A DNA stretch of 64,000 nucleotides from Pararoseomonas sp. SCSIO 73927 (GCF_037040815.1 NZ_CP146232.1:4551001-4615000), one strand, 5' to 3'. Positions 8,702 to 20,333 are shown, counted from the first letter of the stretch. Notes: generated by a model not told the origin, from the sequence alone. Numbers and translations: made by a program.

Positions 8702-10099
8702 TCAGGCGTTCGCCCGGTCCTCCGCCTGCACGCCCAGAAACTTCAGCTTCCGGTGCAGGGCCGAGCGCTCCATGCCCACGAAGTTGGCCGTGCGGCTGAT
8801 GTTCCCGCCGAAGCGGAGGAGCTGGGCCTCCAGGTACTGCCGCTCGAAGAGCTCGCGCGCGTCCCGGAGCGGCAGGGTCATGATCTCGCTGGAACGGTCC
8901 AGCTTCAGCATGGCGGGGGCGGAGGAACCGACCTCGGGGGGCAGCATCTCCGGCCGGATCGGGTCGGCGGGGCCGCCCGGGGCCATGATGAGGAGCCAGT
9001 CCACGAGATTCCGCAGCTGGCGCACGTTGCCCGGCCAGTCATAGGCCTGCATCGCCGCCATCGCGTCCTCGCTGATCTCGCGCGGGGGCACGCCGGAGTT
9101 GTCAGCCGACTTCGCCATGAAGTGGCGCGCCAGGGCCGGCACGTCCTCCCGCCGCTCCCGAAGGGAGGGCATGCGGATGGGGACGACGGCGAGGCGGTAG
9201 TAGAGGTCCTCGCGGAACTTGCCCGCCGCGATCTCCGCCGAGAGGTCGCGGTTGGTCGTGGCGGTCACCCGCACGTCCACCTTCACCCGCGTCGCGCCGC
9301 CGATCCGCTCGAACCCTTGCTCCTGCAGGGCGCGGACGATCTTGCCCTGGGTCTCCAGGGGCATGTCCGCCACCTCGTCCAGCAGCAGCGTGCCGCCATG
9401 GGCGCGCTCCAGCACGCCCTGGCGGCGGGGCTGGGTGGTCGGGTCGGCACCGCCCTCTACCCCGAACAGCTCCTCCTCGAAGCGGGCGGGGTTCAGGGTG
9501 GCGCAGTTCAGCGCGACGAAAGGCTCGTCGGCGCGGCGGGAGCGGGCGTGGATCATCCGCGCCGCCACTTCCTTGCCGGAGCCGGCAGGACCGGTGATGA
9601 GCACCCGCGAGCCAGTGGGCGCCACCTTCTCGATCGCGCCCCGGATGCCCGTGACGAGGGAGGAGGTGCCGACCAGCTCGGTCTCCGAGCCGCTGCGGAG
9701 CTTCAGCTCGCTGTTCTCGCGCTTGAGGCGCGCCGCCTCCAGCGCGCGGGCGACGATGAGCAGCAGCCGGTCCGACTTGAAGGGCTTCTCGATGAAGTCG
9801 TAGGCGCCCTGCTGGATGGCCTGGACCGCCGTCTCGATGGTGCCGTGGCCGGAGATCATCACCACCGGCACGCGCGGCTCCTCGCGGTGCAGCGCCTCGA
9901 GGATGCCGAGGCCGTCCAGCCGGGAATTCTGCAACCAGATGTCGAGGATGACCATGCTCGGGCGCTTCTGCCGGAAGGCGGTCAGCGCCTGATCGCTGTT
10001 GGCCGCCTGCCGCACCTCGTAGCCCTCGTCGGCCAGAACGCCGTCGATCAGGGCACGGATGTCCGGCTCGTCGTCCACGATCAGGATGTCATGCGCCAT
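8702..10099 (-). CDS. ntrX: Nitrogen regulation response regulator NtrX
   Basis: A 465-residue response regulator with a receiver domain (about 1-120, phospho-acceptor Asp in VILDIWL, Lys in EKPF), an AAA+ domain with Walker A GPAGSGKE and Walker B GTLLLDEVAD, and a C-terminal Fis-type helix-turn-helix (GNISRTANFVGMERSALHRK). The sigma54-contacting GAFTGA loop is missing: the segment after ELFG reads VEGGADPTTQP. This fits alphaproteobacterial NtrX, which acts without sigma54. It is the partner of NtrY, whose gene overlaps it by 11 bases. Confidence 0.95.
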   Translation of the reverse strand: MAHDILIVDDEPDIRALIDGVLADEGYEVRQAANSDQALTAFRQKRPSMVILDIWLQNSRLDGLGILEALHREEPRVPVVMISGHGTIETAVQAIQQGAYDFIEKPFKSDRLLLIVARALEAARLKRENSELKLRSGSETELVGTSSLVTGIRGAIEKVAPTGSRVLITGPAGSGKEVAARMIHARSRRADEPFVALNCATLNPARFEEELFGVEGGADPTTQPRRQGVLERAHGGTLLLDEVADMPLETQGKIVRALQEQGFERIGGATRVKVDVRVTATTNRDLSAEIAAGKFREDLYYRLAVVPIRMPSLRERREDVPALARHFMAKSADNSGVPPREISEDAMAAMQAYDWPGNVRQLRNLVDWLLIMAPGGPADPIRPEMLPPEVGSSAPAMLKLDRSSEIMTLPLRDARELFERQYLEAQLLRFGGNISRTANFVGMERSALHRKLKFLGVQAEDRANA

Positions 10100-12365
10100 G
10101 GCGCAGCATCTCCGTTCCCTGTTCCTGCATACCCTGGGGCAATCCGTCCGGCTCCGCGGTGTCCTTCGGGGGCGCCTCGTCCAGGGGCAGGGTCAGGGTG
10201 GCCCGGGCTCCCCCATCCGTCCCGTCCGCGAGCGCCAGCCCGCCGCCATGGTCCTCCATGATCTTCTTCACGATGGCAAGCCCAAGGCCGGTGCCCTTGG
10301 CCTTGTGGGTCACATACGGTTCCGTGAGCCGGTCCCGCTCCCCGTCCCCCGGCAGCCCGATGCCGTTGTCCTCCACGGAGACGTGAAGCCAGCCGGGGAC
10401 CGGGACCATCTCCACCGTCACCCGGCCGCCCGCCTCCCCCTCCGGTCGCATGGCGATCGCGTCCGCGGCGTTCTGGAGAAGGTTGGTCAGCGCCTGGTTG
10501 ATCAGGCGGCGGTCGCAGCGGACCGAGACGGGCCCTTCCGCTGCGCGGAACTCGTACGCGATGCCGGGATGGGCGTCCCGCTGCAGCACCAGCGCCTCCC
10601 GCACCAGCTGGGCGGGGTTCTCCGGGCGAATAACGGGCTGCGGCATGCGGGCGAAGGCGGAGAACTCGTCCACCATGCGGCCGATGTCGCCGACCTGCCG
10701 CACGATGGTGTCCGTGCACGCGCGGAAGGTGTCGGGGTCGTCGGTGATCTGCTTCAGGTAGCGGCGCTTCAGCCGCTCCGCCGAGAGCTGGATGGGGGTG
10801 AGCGGGTTCTTGATCTCGTGGGCGATGCGCCGCGCCACGTCGGCCCAGGCCGCCATGCGCTGGGCCGAGAGGAGGGCGGTGATGTCGTCGAAGGTCAGCA
10901 CGTAGCCGGAGAGTCCGCCCGCGTCGAACTCCGCCCCGATCCGCGCCAGAAGGGTACGGCGGCCGGAGGGGCCCATGATCGGGATCTCCTCCGTCCGCGG
11001 CTTCTCCGGCATCGCGGCGGCGGCGGCGAGGATGCCGCGGAAGTCCGGTGCCACCTCCGAGAGCGGCTGGCCGATCGCGGCCTCGAGGTCCTGGCCCAGC
11101 AGCTCGCTCGCCGGGCGGTTCGGCAGGTTGATGCGGCCGGCGGCGTCCAGCCCGATCACGCCGGCCGAGACGCCGGCCAGCACGCTCTCCGTGAAGCGGC
11201 GGCGGTCGTCCAGCTGGCGATAGGCCTCCAGCAGCTCGCTCCGCTGGGCCGCGAGCTGGTTCGTCATGCGGTTGAAGGCGCGGGAGAGCGAGCCGACCTC
11301 GTCGTCCGGACGCCCCTCCTCCACCCGCACGGAGAGGTCGCCCCCCCTCACCCGCTCGGCGGCGTTGATGAGGCGGGAGATGGGCCGGGCAATCTGGTTC
11401 GCCATGACGAGGCCGATCAGCACCGCGGCCAACAGCACCAGCAGCGTCGCGATGGCGAAGATCATCACGAAGGTGATCTGCAGGCCGGACCGGTTCTGGT
11501 CGAGCTGGTTGTACTCCTGGAAGGCCAGCTCGGTGCGCTGCATGTGCTCGATGATGGAGGGGTCGAGCGGGCGGCCGATGATGAGCATCAGCCCCGGCTC
11601 GATATCGAGCGCGATGAGGCCGCGCACGCGCCCCTCCTCCCCCTCCGCTTGGAGGACGGCGACGTCGCCCTGGCGGGCGATCTCCATGGCCCAGGCCGGC
11701 GGCGGCTCCACCACCAGGGTGGTGCCGAGCCCGGCATTGGCGATGACGCGCCCCAGCACCGGCTCGAAGACTGAGGCCTCGGTAAGGCCGCGCAGCGCGG
11801 TGTGGGTGGCCAACACCTGGCTGAATCCCAGCGTGTTGTCCGGCAGCATCGGCGCGGCGCGGTTCAGGTCCGCCGCCATCGACAGCGCGTCGGCGCGGAT
11901 CGTGTTGCGGTTCTCGTCCAGGTAGGCGCGGGAGGCGACGAGGCTGGCCTCCAGCGTGTCCCGGACCTTGTCGGAGAACCAGGCCTGGATGCCGAGCTGG
12001 AAGAACACCGTGGCGAAGACGGCCACCAGCATGGCCGGCACGACAGCGACCCCGCCGAGGAGGAGGACGAGGCGGACGTGCAGGCGCGATCCCGCGCTGC
12101 CGCGCCTGCGCTCCGCCCAGACGCGGACGAGGCGGCCGGCAAGGCTGGCCGCGAGCAGCAGCACGAAGGCGGCGTTGACCAGGACGAGGCCGGCAGTCTG
12201 CCCCGGCGTCACCTCGCCGAAGGGGCTGCCGCCGGCCAGGACTGCGAAGGAAGCGATGCCGACCGCGAGCGCCCCGAGGGCAAGGGCGAGCGTCATCACC
12301 CGGCCCAGCAGCCGGTCCGCCAAGCGGCGGGTGACGCCCCTGGGCCGGCGCGGATCCCCCCTCAC
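10089..12365 (-). CDS. ntrY: Sensor histidine kinase NtrY
   Basis: A 758-residue membrane sensor kinase starting at GTG. The N-terminal part has three hydrophobic segments (about residues 23-45, 55-77, 93-118), then a long extracytoplasmic region and another transmembrane segment near residue 310. HAMP (RPISRLINAAERVRGGDLSV), PAS and kinase domains follow. The phosphorylated His is in ARRIAHEIKNPLTPIQ, the N box in ALTNLLQNAADAI, and G boxes in VEDNGIGLPG and GTGLGLAIVKK. It is thought to sense nitrogen or redox status and signal to NtrX. The gene lies ten bases after ntrC. Confidence 0.95.
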   Translation of the reverse strand: MRGDPRRPRGVTRRLADRLLGRVMTLALALGALAVGIASFAVLAGGSPFGEVTPGQTAGLVLVNAAFVLLLAASLAGRLVRVWAERRRGSAGSRLHVRLVLLLGGVAVVPAMLVAVFATVFFQLGIQAWFSDKVRDTLEASLVASRAYLDENRNTIRADALSMAADLNRAAPMLPDNTLGFSQVLATHTALRGLTEASVFEPVLGRVIANAGLGTTLVVEPPPAWAMEIARQGDVAVLQAEGEEGRVRGLIALDIEPGLMLIIGRPLDPSIIEHMQRTELAFQEYNQLDQNRSGLQITFVMIFAIATLLVLLAAVLIGLVMANQIARPISRLINAAERVRGGDLSVRVEEGRPDDEVGSLSRAFNRMTNQLAAQRSELLEAYRQLDDRRRFTESVLAGVSAGVIGLDAAGRINLPNRPASELLGQDLEAAIGQPLSEVAPDFRGILAAAAAMPEKPRTEEIPIMGPSGRRTLLARIGAEFDAGGLSGYVLTFDDITALLSAQRMAAWADVARRIAHEIKNPLTPIQLSAERLKRRYLKQITDDPDTFRACTDTIVRQVGDIGRMVDEFSAFARMPQPVIRPENPAQLVREALVLQRDAHPGIAYEFRAAEGPVSVRCDRRLINQALTNLLQNAADAIAMRPEGEAGGRVTVEMVPVPGWLHVSVEDNGIGLPGDGERDRLTEPYVTHKAKGTGLGLAIVKKIMEDHGGGLALADGTDGGARATLTLPLDEAPPKDTAEPDGLPQGMQEQGTEMLRHGA

Positions 12366-12375
12366 GCGCGCGGCG

Positions 12376-13821
<1,446 letters not shown>

Positions 13822-13843
13822 TCTTCTTCTGGGAAGAGGAGGT

Positions 13844-14995
13844 TCAGGCGGTCTGGCGGACCCGCGCGCGGCCTTGCGACGGCTTCTGGCCCTGGGGGGC
13901 GTTGGCGGGCGGCTTGGCGAGGGAGAGGCGGAAGACGGTGCGGCCGGGGCGGCTCTCGCACTCGATCAGCCCGCCATGGTCCGCCACCAGCTTTGCGACC
14001 AGGGCGAGGCCGAGCCCCTGCCCGCCGCGCTTGGTGGTGATGAAGGCGTCGAAGAGACTGGCGCGGACCTCGTCGTCGATGCCCGGCCCGTTGTCCCGTA
14101 CCGTCACCTCCAACGGCAGGTGCACCCGCTCCCGCGAGCCGGGGATGGCGAGGCGGACGCCGTGGCGGTAGGCGGTGGTCAGGACGATCTCGCCTTCCCG
14201 CGGGTCCACCGCCTCGGCCGCGTTCTTCACGAGGTTCAGCAGCACCTGCACGAGCTGATCCCGGTTGCCCCAGACGGGCGGCAGGGAGGGATCGTACTCC
14301 TGCTGGATGCGGAGATGGGCGGCGAAGCCGGTGCCGGCGATCCGGCGGACATGGTCCAGCACCTCGTGGATGTTCACCGCCTCCCGCTCCAGCGGGCGCT
14401 CGGAGAACATGTCCATCCGCTCCACCAGGTCGCGGATGCGGTCCGCCTCGTCCTGGATGAGGACGCAGAGCTCCCGGTCCTCCTCGGAGGCCGCCTGTTC
14501 CAGCAGCTGGGCGGCGCCGCGGATGCCGGAGAGCGGGTTCTTCACCTCATGCGCCAGCATGGCGGCCATGGCGCTGGCGCCCCGGGCGGCGCCGCGGAAA
14601 TTCATCTGGCGGTCCAGCTTTTGGGCGGTGGAGCCGTCCTGCAGGGTCAGAACGACCGCGCCGGGCATCTCCGGCAGCGGCGCGCCATGGGCGGCTACCC
14701 CTTCCCGGTGGATGCGGGGGGAGTGGAGGACGAGGTCGTGGTCGGAGATCGGGGCATCGGCGGCGCGGACCTGTCGAACCAGGGCCGGCAGGCGTGAATC
14801 CTCCGGCAGCAGGTCCGTCAGGTGCATCTGGGCGAGGCTTGCAGAGGAGAGGCCCAGGAAGGTCTCGGCGGCCGGGTTGGCGAAACGAAAGCGCTCCCGC
14901 TCGTCCAGCAGCACCACCGGAACCGGCAGGGCGGACAGGAGCTGCGCGGTGCCGGGCAGGTCGAGTGCGGCGATCGGGTTCAGGCTATCCGGCAC
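13844..14995 (-). CDS. ntrB: Nitrogen regulation sensor kinase NR(II), NtrB
   Basis: A 383-residue soluble kinase. A PAS domain (about 10-120, [20 protein letters not shown]) precedes the DHp helix with the phospho-His in [16 protein letters not shown], the N box in [13 protein letters not shown], and the G1 box [10 protein letters not shown]. The frame is open far upstream into dusB, but the real start is GTG at 14993-14995, preceded by AGGAGG with a 6-base spacer, just after the dusB stop. NtrB phosphorylates or dephosphorylates NtrC under control of PII. The C-terminal tail is rich in Gln, Arg and Pro. Confidence 0.95.
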   Translation of the reverse strand: MPDSLNPIAALDLPGTAQLLSALPVPVVLLDERERFRFANPAAETFLGLSSASLAQMHLTDLLPEDSRLPALVRQVRAADAPISDHDLVLHSPRIHREGVAAHGAPLPEMPGAVVLTLQDGSTAQKLDRQMNFRGAARGASAMAAMLAHEVKNPLSGIRGAAQLLEQAASEEDRELCVLIQDEADRIRDLVERMDMFSERPLEREAVNIHEVLDHVRRIAGTGFAAHLRIQQEYDPSLPPVWGNRDQLVQVLLNLVKNAAEAVDPREGEIVLTTAYRHGVRLAIPGSRERVHLPLEVTVRDNGPGIDDEVRASLFDAFITTKRGGQGLGLALVAKLVADHGGLIECESRPGRTVFRLSLAKPPANAPQGQKPSQGRARVRQTA

Positions 14996-15006
14996 TCCGC
15001 GCCTCC

Positions 15007-16122
15007 TCAGGCCGCCAGCGCGGCGTCGTCTCCGGCCTCCCGGCCGGCGTCGCGGAACCCTTCCCGCACGCCCTCGACCCCGGCCTCGATCAGCGGGCGG
15101 TAGAAGGATTCGATGGCCGCAAGCGCGGCCTCCACGGTGTCGGCGCCGTTGATGCGCACACGGAACTCGGCGCTGCCGGGCAGGCCGCGCGAGTACCAGG
15201 CGATGTGCTTGCGGGCGAGGCGCAGGCCGGGATCGGTGCCGTGGTGATGGAGCATGGCGGCGTAGTGCTCCATCAGCATGGCGTACTGGGCCTCCAGCGA
15301 GGGGGCCTCGGGCGCCATGCCGGTGGCGAGGTACTCCGCCACCATGCCCGCCAGCCAGGGGCGGCCATAGGCGCCGCGGCCGATCATCACGCCGTCCGCG
15401 CCGGACTGTCGCAGTGCCTCCTCGGCGTCCTGCGGGCCGAGGATGTCGCCGTTGACGATCACGGGGATCGCGACGGCGGCCTTCACCTTGGCGACGAAAG
15501 CCCAGTCCGCCGTGCCGGTGTAGAGCATCTGGCGGGTGCGGCCGTGGACCGTGACCATCCGGATACCGCACTCCTGCGCGATGCGGGCGAGGTTGGGGGC
15601 GTTGAGGCTGCTATGGTCCCAGCCCATCCGCATCTTCAGCGTGACGGGAACGGAGACGGCCTTCACCGTCGCCTCCAGGATGCGGGCCGCCTTGATCTCG
15701 TCCCGCATCAGGGCGCTGCCGGCCTGCTGGCCGATCGCCACCTTCTTCACGGGGCAGCCGAAGTTGATGTCCACCAGCGCGGCACCGTGGTCCACGGCGA
15801 GGCGCGCGGCCTCGGCCATCACCTCCGGCTCGCAGCCGGCAAGCTGGACGCTGGCGGGACCGCCGAAGCCGTCCACCTCCGCCATCTTCAGGGTCTGGCG
15901 GTTCTCCCGCACCATGGCCTGGCTGGCGATCATCTCGCTCACCACCATCGGCGTGCCGTGGCGGCGGGAGAGCTGGCGGAACGGCAGGTCGGTCACGCCC
16001 GACATGGGGGCGAGGATCACGGGGCGCTCGATCCGGATGTCCCCAAGGACGATCGGCCGCAGCCGCGGGCTGCCGCTCGGTTGGGCAACCTCTCCGATGC
16101 GTGATGTTGTCGGCATGGGCAT
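15007..16122 (-). CDS. dusB: tRNA-dihydrouridine synthase B (NifR3)
   Basis: A 371-residue FMN-dependent TIM-barrel enzyme that reduces uridines in tRNA to dihydrouridine. Typical motifs are [13 protein letters not shown], the catalytic-cysteine region [10 protein letters not shown], and the FMN phosphate-binding IVNGDI and [13 protein letters not shown] segments. It is the first gene of the ntr cluster, historically called nifR3 in alphaproteobacteria. Two ATGs (16122, 16116) are possible; the second has the better ribosome-binding-site distance. The 138-base gap to the divergent ispDF should hold the promoter of the whole cluster. Confidence 0.95.
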   Translation of the reverse strand: MPMPTTSRIGEVAQPSGSPRLRPIVLGDIRIERPVILAPMSGVTDLPFRQLSRRHGTPMVVSEMIASQAMVRENRQTLKMAEVDGFGGPASVQLAGCEPEVMAEAARLAVDHGAALVDINFGCPVKKVAIGQQAGSALMRDEIKAARILEATVKAVSVPVTLKMRMGWDHSSLNAPNLARIAQECGIRMVTVHGRTRQMLYTGTADWAFVAKVKAAVAIPVIVNGDILGPQDAEEALRQSGADGVMIGRGAYGRPWLAGMVAEYLATGMAPEAPSLEAQYAMLMEHYAAMLHHHGTDPGLRLARKHIAWYSRGLPGSAEFRVRINGADTVEAALAAIESFYRPLIEAGVEGVREGFRDAGREAGDDAALAA

Positions 16123-16260
16123 CTGCCTATCAACCGGGCAGGTGGCCGGTCAAGCACCATCGCGTGGTGTCCATGCTGCGATGCAGGATTCAGGCTGCGG
16201 GCGATTTCCCCCCGGGCCGCGCCGCATTAGGTTCCGCCGCCTATGGCAGGGGTTTGCGGG

Positions 16261-17406
16261 ATGCGGGTGGCGGCGTTGCTGATGGCGGCCGGTCGGGGTG
16301 AGCGGCTGGGAACGCCGGATTCCAAGCAGTTCCTGCCGCTGCTCGGCAGGCCCGTGCTGCGCCACGCAGCGGAGGCGCTGCTGCGGGACGGCCTGGTGGA
16401 CATGCTCCAGCCCGTCTGCGCCGAGGCCGAGCGCGGGCGCGTGGACCGGATCCTGGCGGGGCTGCCCGCCCGCCCCGCCGTGGCGGGCGGCGCCACGCGG
16501 CAGGCGAGCGTGCGGGCGGGGCTGGAGGCGCTGGCGGCCGAGCCGCCGGAACTGGTGCTGGTGCACGACGCCGCCCGGCCGGTGGTGCCGGCGGGAACCG
16601 TCGCCGCGATCGTGGCGGCGCTGGCGGACGCGGAGGGCGCCATCCCCGCCCAGCCCGTGGCCGATACGCTGAAGCTGGGCGAGGGCGGCGTTATTTCCCG
16701 CACCGTGCCGCGCGAGGGGCTGCACCGGGCGCAGACGCCGCAGGGCTTCCGCTTCCCCCTTCTTCTTGACCTGCACCGCGCGGCGGCGGAGGGGGCCACC
16801 GACGACGCATCCCTGCTGGAAGCGGCGGGCCGCGCCGTGCGCCTCGTTCCCGGATCGGAGGACAATGTGAAGATCACCTATCCCGGCGACGTCGAGCGAG
16901 TGGAGGCGGCGATGCTGCCGCGCTTCCTGCCGCGCGTGGGCACCGGCTTCGACGTCCACCGGCTCGTGGAGGGGCGCAGGCTCTTCCTCTGCGGGGTCGA
17001 GGTGCCGCACACCATGGGGCTGGACGGGCACTCGGATGCCGATGTGGGGCTGCACGCGCTCTGCGACGCGATCTACGGCGCGTTGGCCGAGGGCGATATC
17101 GGCCGGCACTTCCCGCCGAGCCAGATGCAGTGGAAGGACGCGGATAGCACGAGGTTCCTGATCCACGCCGCCGGGCGGATCGCGGCGCGGGGCGGGGTGC
17201 TGGCGAACGCGGACGTGACCCTGATCTGCGAGCGGCCGAAGATCACGCCTCACGCGCCGGCGATGATCGCCAGGGTTGCGGAGCTGCTGGGCGTGCCGGA
17301 GGACCGGATCTCGGTGAAGGCGACCACGACGGAACGGCTGGGCTTCCCCGGGCGGGAGGAGGGGATCGCGGCGCAGGCGGCCGTCAGCATCCTGATCCCG
17401 TCCTAG
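16261..17406 (+). CDS. ispDF: Bifunctional IspD/IspF (MEP isoprenoid pathway)
   Basis: A 381-residue fusion of 2-C-methyl-D-erythritol 4-phosphate cytidylyltransferase (about 1-220) and 2-C-methyl-D-erythritol 2,4-cyclodiphosphate synthase (about 225-381). IspD motifs are [21 protein letters not shown] and VHDAARPVV. IspF motifs are GTGFDVHRL, the zinc-binding [16 protein letters not shown] and a C-terminal [19 protein letters not shown]. It performs two non-adjacent steps of the pathway. The start at 16261 is preferred (AGGGG eight bases upstream); an in-frame ATG at 16243 would add six residues. Confidence 0.96.
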   Translation: MRVAALLMAAGRGERLGTPDSKQFLPLLGRPVLRHAAEALLRDGLVDMLQPVCAEAERGRVDRILAGLPARPAVAGGATRQASVRAGLEALAAEPPELVLVHDAARPVVPAGTVAAIVAALADAEGAIPAQPVADTLKLGEGGVISRTVPREGLHRAQTPQGFRFPLLLDLHRAAAEGATDDASLLEAAGRAVRLVPGSEDNVKITYPGDVERVEAAMLPRFLPRVGTGFDVHRLVEGRRLFLCGVEVPHTMGLDGHSDADVGLHALCDAIYGALAEGDIGRHFPPSQMQWKDADSTRFLIHAAGRIAARGGVLANADVTLICERPKITPHAPAMIARVAELLGVPEDRISVKATTTERLGFPGREEGIAAQAAVSILIPS

Positions 17407-17432
17407 ACCTTGGCCGGGCGAGGTCGTCGGCA

Positions 17433-17457
17433 TCGCCCTCCGCGACCGGGAGGGCGA
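17433..17457 (+). terminator. Terminator-like hairpin after ispDF
   Basis: A perfect 9-base-pair inverted repeat (17433-17441 with 17449-17457) with a 7-base loop begins 27 bases after the ispDF stop. No T run follows, so termination strength is uncertain. Confidence 0.45.
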
Positions 17458-17686
17458 CAATGCAGGGCGTTCAATCGGCGTGACAGGCGCGGCTGCGCGC
17501 CCGCAACGCCTTCAAGCGGAGGTGGGTGGCCTCCGAGATGAGGGCGCCCTCCCCTGCCTCCTCGATCCGGCCCGCCCATCGGTGGTGCGCTCGTGGCCGG
17601 GCAGGATATTGACGCAGGCGGCCCGCCGCACCTCGGCGGCGATGGCTGAGACGATCGGAGGTGAGTCGCGCGTGTTCGTCGGGGTC
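17458..17686 (-). other. Non-coding or decayed sequence between ispDF and the deacetylase-like gene
   Basis: This is part of the largest gap in the window. On the minus strand two short open stretches in different frames (about 17690-17520 and 17575-17470) read as protein-like but are interrupted and share no start or ribosome binding site. This could be the remnant of a gene broken by a frameshift. I do not recognise a family, and it may simply be G+C-rich spacer. Confidence 0.2.
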
Positions 17687-18823
17687 TCACCCGGCAGTCT
17701 CGGTTAGTGGCAGATCCTCCAGCACCGCCGCGCAGGCGCGCACCACCTCGTCGCGGAGCGGGCCGGGGCGCGGGGCGTCGGCGATGGTGGTGAACCAGTG
17801 CTCCGGGGGATTTCGCCCGGCGGCGCGGTCCCATCTCAGTGCCCTCAGGACCGCTTCCGCCGCAGGGGGCAGCCGGTCCGGCATGGGATAACCGTTGAGC
17901 GCGCCCCAGACGGCCGCCCAGCACCGCGCCACGGTCCAGGGGTTGTAGCCGCCCCCGCCGGTCACGATCAGGCGCGGCGCCTCCGCCATTACGGCGCGGA
18001 CCACGGCAAGGTGGCTGTTGTTGGAGAGGGAGAGCCGGGCCAGAGGGTCCTCCTCCAGCGCGTCCGCGCCACACTGGAGCATCACCGCCTGCGGCCGGAG
18101 ACGGCGAAAAACCGGGAGGATGGCGTGGCGCAGCACATGCGCCATCTCCGTGTCGTTGAAGCCCTGCGGCACCGGGATGTTGCGGGCGTGGCCGCCCGCC
18201 CGGTCCTCCAGCCGCCCGGTGAAGGGCCAGCGCCCAGCCTCGTGGACGGACAGGGTGAACACCCGGGGATCGTCGCGGAAGGCGTGTTCCACCCCGTCGC
18301 CGTGATGGGCGTCGATGTCGACGTAGAGGATGTTCGCCAGGCCGAGATCCAGCCACTCGAGCAGGCCGAGCACGGGATCGTTGATGTAGCAGAAGCCCGA
18401 GGCCCGGTCCGGCATGGCGTGGTGCGTGCCGGCGCCGGGAACGTGGACGACACCGCCGTTGAAGGTGAGCCGCGCGGCCAGGATGGCGCCCCCGGCGCCC
18501 GTGGCGGGGCGGCGGAAGACCTCGCGGTAGATCGGATTGCCGTGCGCGCCGAGGTGATGACGCTCCCGCACCTCCGCCGGTACCGAGCCCTCCACCTCAG
18601 CCCGCTGAAGGGCCGCGACGTACTCCGCCGTGTGGAAACGCTCCAACTGGGCCGGGGTGGCGCGAGGGCTGTCCAGGTAGCGTTGCGGGTCCAGCCAGCC
18701 GAGGGCGCGGATCAGGTCCAGCGTGGCGGGCACGCGCTGGATGGCCAGCGGGTGTTTCGGGCCATAGGTGGACCCGCGATAAATCTCCGACCCGATGAGG
18801 AGAGGCTGCCGCCCGCCGCTCAC
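17687..18823 (-). CDS. Histone-deacetylase-family protein (AcuC-like)
   Basis: A 378-residue zinc-dependent deacetylase of the arginase/deacetylase fold. Landmarks are GTHHAMPDRASGFCYINDPVL (active-site His pair), the zinc ligands in YVDIDAHHGDGV, LQCGADAL and the Tyr in VTGGGGYNPW. Bacterial members include AcuC, which deacetylates acetyl-CoA synthetase, and acetylpolyamine amidohydrolases. The AcuC reading is attractive because a Pat-like acetyltransferase fusion lies at 50821-53448, but the two are 32 kb apart. It diverges from the DUF2171 gene with a 62-base gap. Confidence 0.9.
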   Translation of the reverse strand: MSGGRQPLLIGSEIYRGSTYGPKHPLAIQRVPATLDLIRALGWLDPQRYLDSPRATPAQLERFHTAEYVAALQRAEVEGSVPAEVRERHHLGAHGNPIYREVFRRPATGAGGAILAARLTFNGGVVHVPGAGTHHAMPDRASGFCYINDPVLGLLEWLDLGLANILYVDIDAHHGDGVEHAFRDDPRVFTLSVHEAGRWPFTGRLEDRAGGHARNIPVPQGFNDTEMAHVLRHAILPVFRRLRPQAVMLQCGADALEEDPLARLSLSNNSHLAVVRAVMAEAPRLIVTGGGGYNPWTVARCWAAVWGALNGYPMPDRLPPAAEAVLRALRWDRAAGRNPPEHWFTTIADAPRPGPLRDEVVRACAAVLEDLPLTETAG

Positions 18824-18885
18824 CGGCGCATCCCCGGCCAGGTGCCGCCGTTATCCGCCGGCACGGGAAGGAAGAGGACGCCCCC

Positions 18886-19140
18886 ATGGTCGATACGACG
18901 CTGATCCGGGAGCACATGCCGGTGGTGGACTGCGGCGGCCGCCACGTGGGCACCGTGGACGACCTGGATGCCGGCCGGATCAAGCTGACCCGCGCCGGCA
19001 GCGCCGACGGGCCCCATCACTACATCCCGCTGGCCGACATTTCCTCCATCGACGACGACAAGGTCATGTCCCAGCTGACGCTGGAGGAGATCGAGGCGCT
19101 GTTCCGGGGTGGCGAGGGGCGCGAGCACACCGAGGGCTGA
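18886..19140 (+). CDS. DUF2171 (PRC-barrel-like) protein
   Basis: An 84-residue acidic protein. The pattern IREHMPVVDCGGRHVGTVDDL followed by HHYIPLADISSIDDDKV is typical of DUF2171, a small beta-barrel domain related to PRC barrels. The function is unknown; relatives are often stress- or surface-associated. AGGAAG lies upstream of the ATG. The gene converges on the thiolase gene with only five bases between stops. Confidence 0.75.
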   Translation: MVDTTLIREHMPVVDCGGRHVGTVDDLDAGRIKLTRAGSADGPHHYIPLADISSIDDDKVMSQLTLEEIEALFRGGEGREHTEG

Positions 19141-19145
19141 AGCTC

Positions 19146-20333
19146 TCAGCGAAGCCTCTCCAGGATGGAGACGTAGTTCGCCACGGCGGCGCCGCCCATG
19201 TTGAAGACGCCGCCGATCGTGGCCCCGGGCACCTGCATCGCCCCCGCCTCCCCCGCCAGCTGCATGGCGGAGAGCACGTGCATGGAGACGCCCGTGGCCC
19301 CGATCGGGTGGCCCTTCGACTTCAGGCCGCCGGAGGCGTTCACGGGCAGCTTTCCGTCTTTCGCCACCATGCCCTCCAGCACGGCGCGGGCCCCCTGCCC
19401 TTCCGGCACCAGCCCCATCGCCTCGTAGTCGATGAGCTCGGCGATGGTGAAGCAGTCGTGCACCTCGGCGAAGGAGAGGTCGGAGACGCCGATCCCGGCG
19501 GCCTCGTAGGCGCGGCTCCAAGCCTCTCGCGCGCCCTCGAAGCGGATCACGTCGCGGGCGGAGATCGGCATCAGGTCGTTCACCTGCACCGCCGCGCGGA
19601 AGCGGATCGCCTTGCCCAGCGTCGCGGCCGTTTCCGCGTCCGTCAGCACCAGGGCCGCCGCGCCGTCCGAGACGAGGCTGCAATCCGTGCGCTTCAGCGG
19701 GCCGGCGACGATCGGGTTGCGCTCGCTCTCCTGGCGGCAGAACTCGTAGCCGAGGTCCTTCCGCATCTGGGCGTAGGGATTGTCCACCCCGTTGCGATGG
19801 TTCTTGGCCGCGATCGCCGCCAGGGCATCGGATTGGTCGCCGTGGCGCTGGAAATAGGCTTCCGCGATCCGGGCGAAGACGCCGGCGAAGCCCGCGGGGA
19901 TCTCGCCCTCCTCCTTGCGGTAGGCGCAGCCCAGCAGCACGTCCCCGACCGCGGCGCCGGGGATGGCCGTCATCTTCTCAACCCCGATCACCAGGGCGAA
20001 GCGGCCCCGGCCGGCGGCCAGGAAGTCCTTCGCGCCGTGGATCGCGGCGGAACCGGTGGCGCAGGCGTTCTCGAGCCGGGTCGCGGGCCTGAAGCGCAGC
20101 TCCGGCAAGGATTGCAGCACCAGGGAGGAGGGGAAGTCCTGCTTCTGGAACCCGCCGTTGAAGTGGCCAATGTAGATCGCGTCCACCTCGGTTGACGAAA
20201 TCCCGGCATCCTCGATCGCGGCACGGGCGACGCGCCCGATCAGCGCCTCCGCGTCCGGCGAGTCCTCCAGCCGGCCGAAGGGCGTGTGCGCCCAACCGAC
20301 GATGCACGCCCCGTTCTGTTCCAGCCCGGCCAT
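19146..20333 (-). CDS. Thiolase family protein (SCP2-type acetyl-CoA acetyltransferase-like)
   Basis: A 395-residue thiolase-fold enzyme. The nucleophilic Cys lies in LENACATGSAAIHGAK, and the C-terminal part has SFAEVHDCFTIAE and GGLKSKGHPIGATG with the catalytic His. The layout matches SCP-x/SCP2-type thiolases rather than the classical AtoB or FadA pattern. It could act in beta-oxidation of branched or sterol-like acyl chains, but no other beta-oxidation genes are near. ATG 20333 is preferred over ATG 20342, because GGGAGG is adjacent to the first ATG and nine bases from the second. Confidence 0.88.
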   Translation of the reverse strand: MAGLEQNGACIVGWAHTPFGRLEDSPDAEALIGRVARAAIEDAGISSTEVDAIYIGHFNGGFQKQDFPSSLVLQSLPELRFRPATRLENACATGSAAIHGAKDFLAAGRGRFALVIGVEKMTAIPGAAVGDVLLGCAYRKEEGEIPAGFAGVFARIAEAYFQRHGDQSDALAAIAAKNHRNGVDNPYAQMRKDLGYEFCRQESERNPIVAGPLKRTDCSLVSDGAAALVLTDAETAATLGKAIRFRAAVQVNDLMPISARDVIRFEGAREAWSRAYEAAGIGVSDLSFAEVHDCFTIAELIDYEAMGLVPEGQGARAVLEGMVAKDGKLPVNASGGLKSKGHPIGATGVSMHVLSAMQLAGEAGAMQVPGATIGGVFNMGGAAVANYVSILERLR

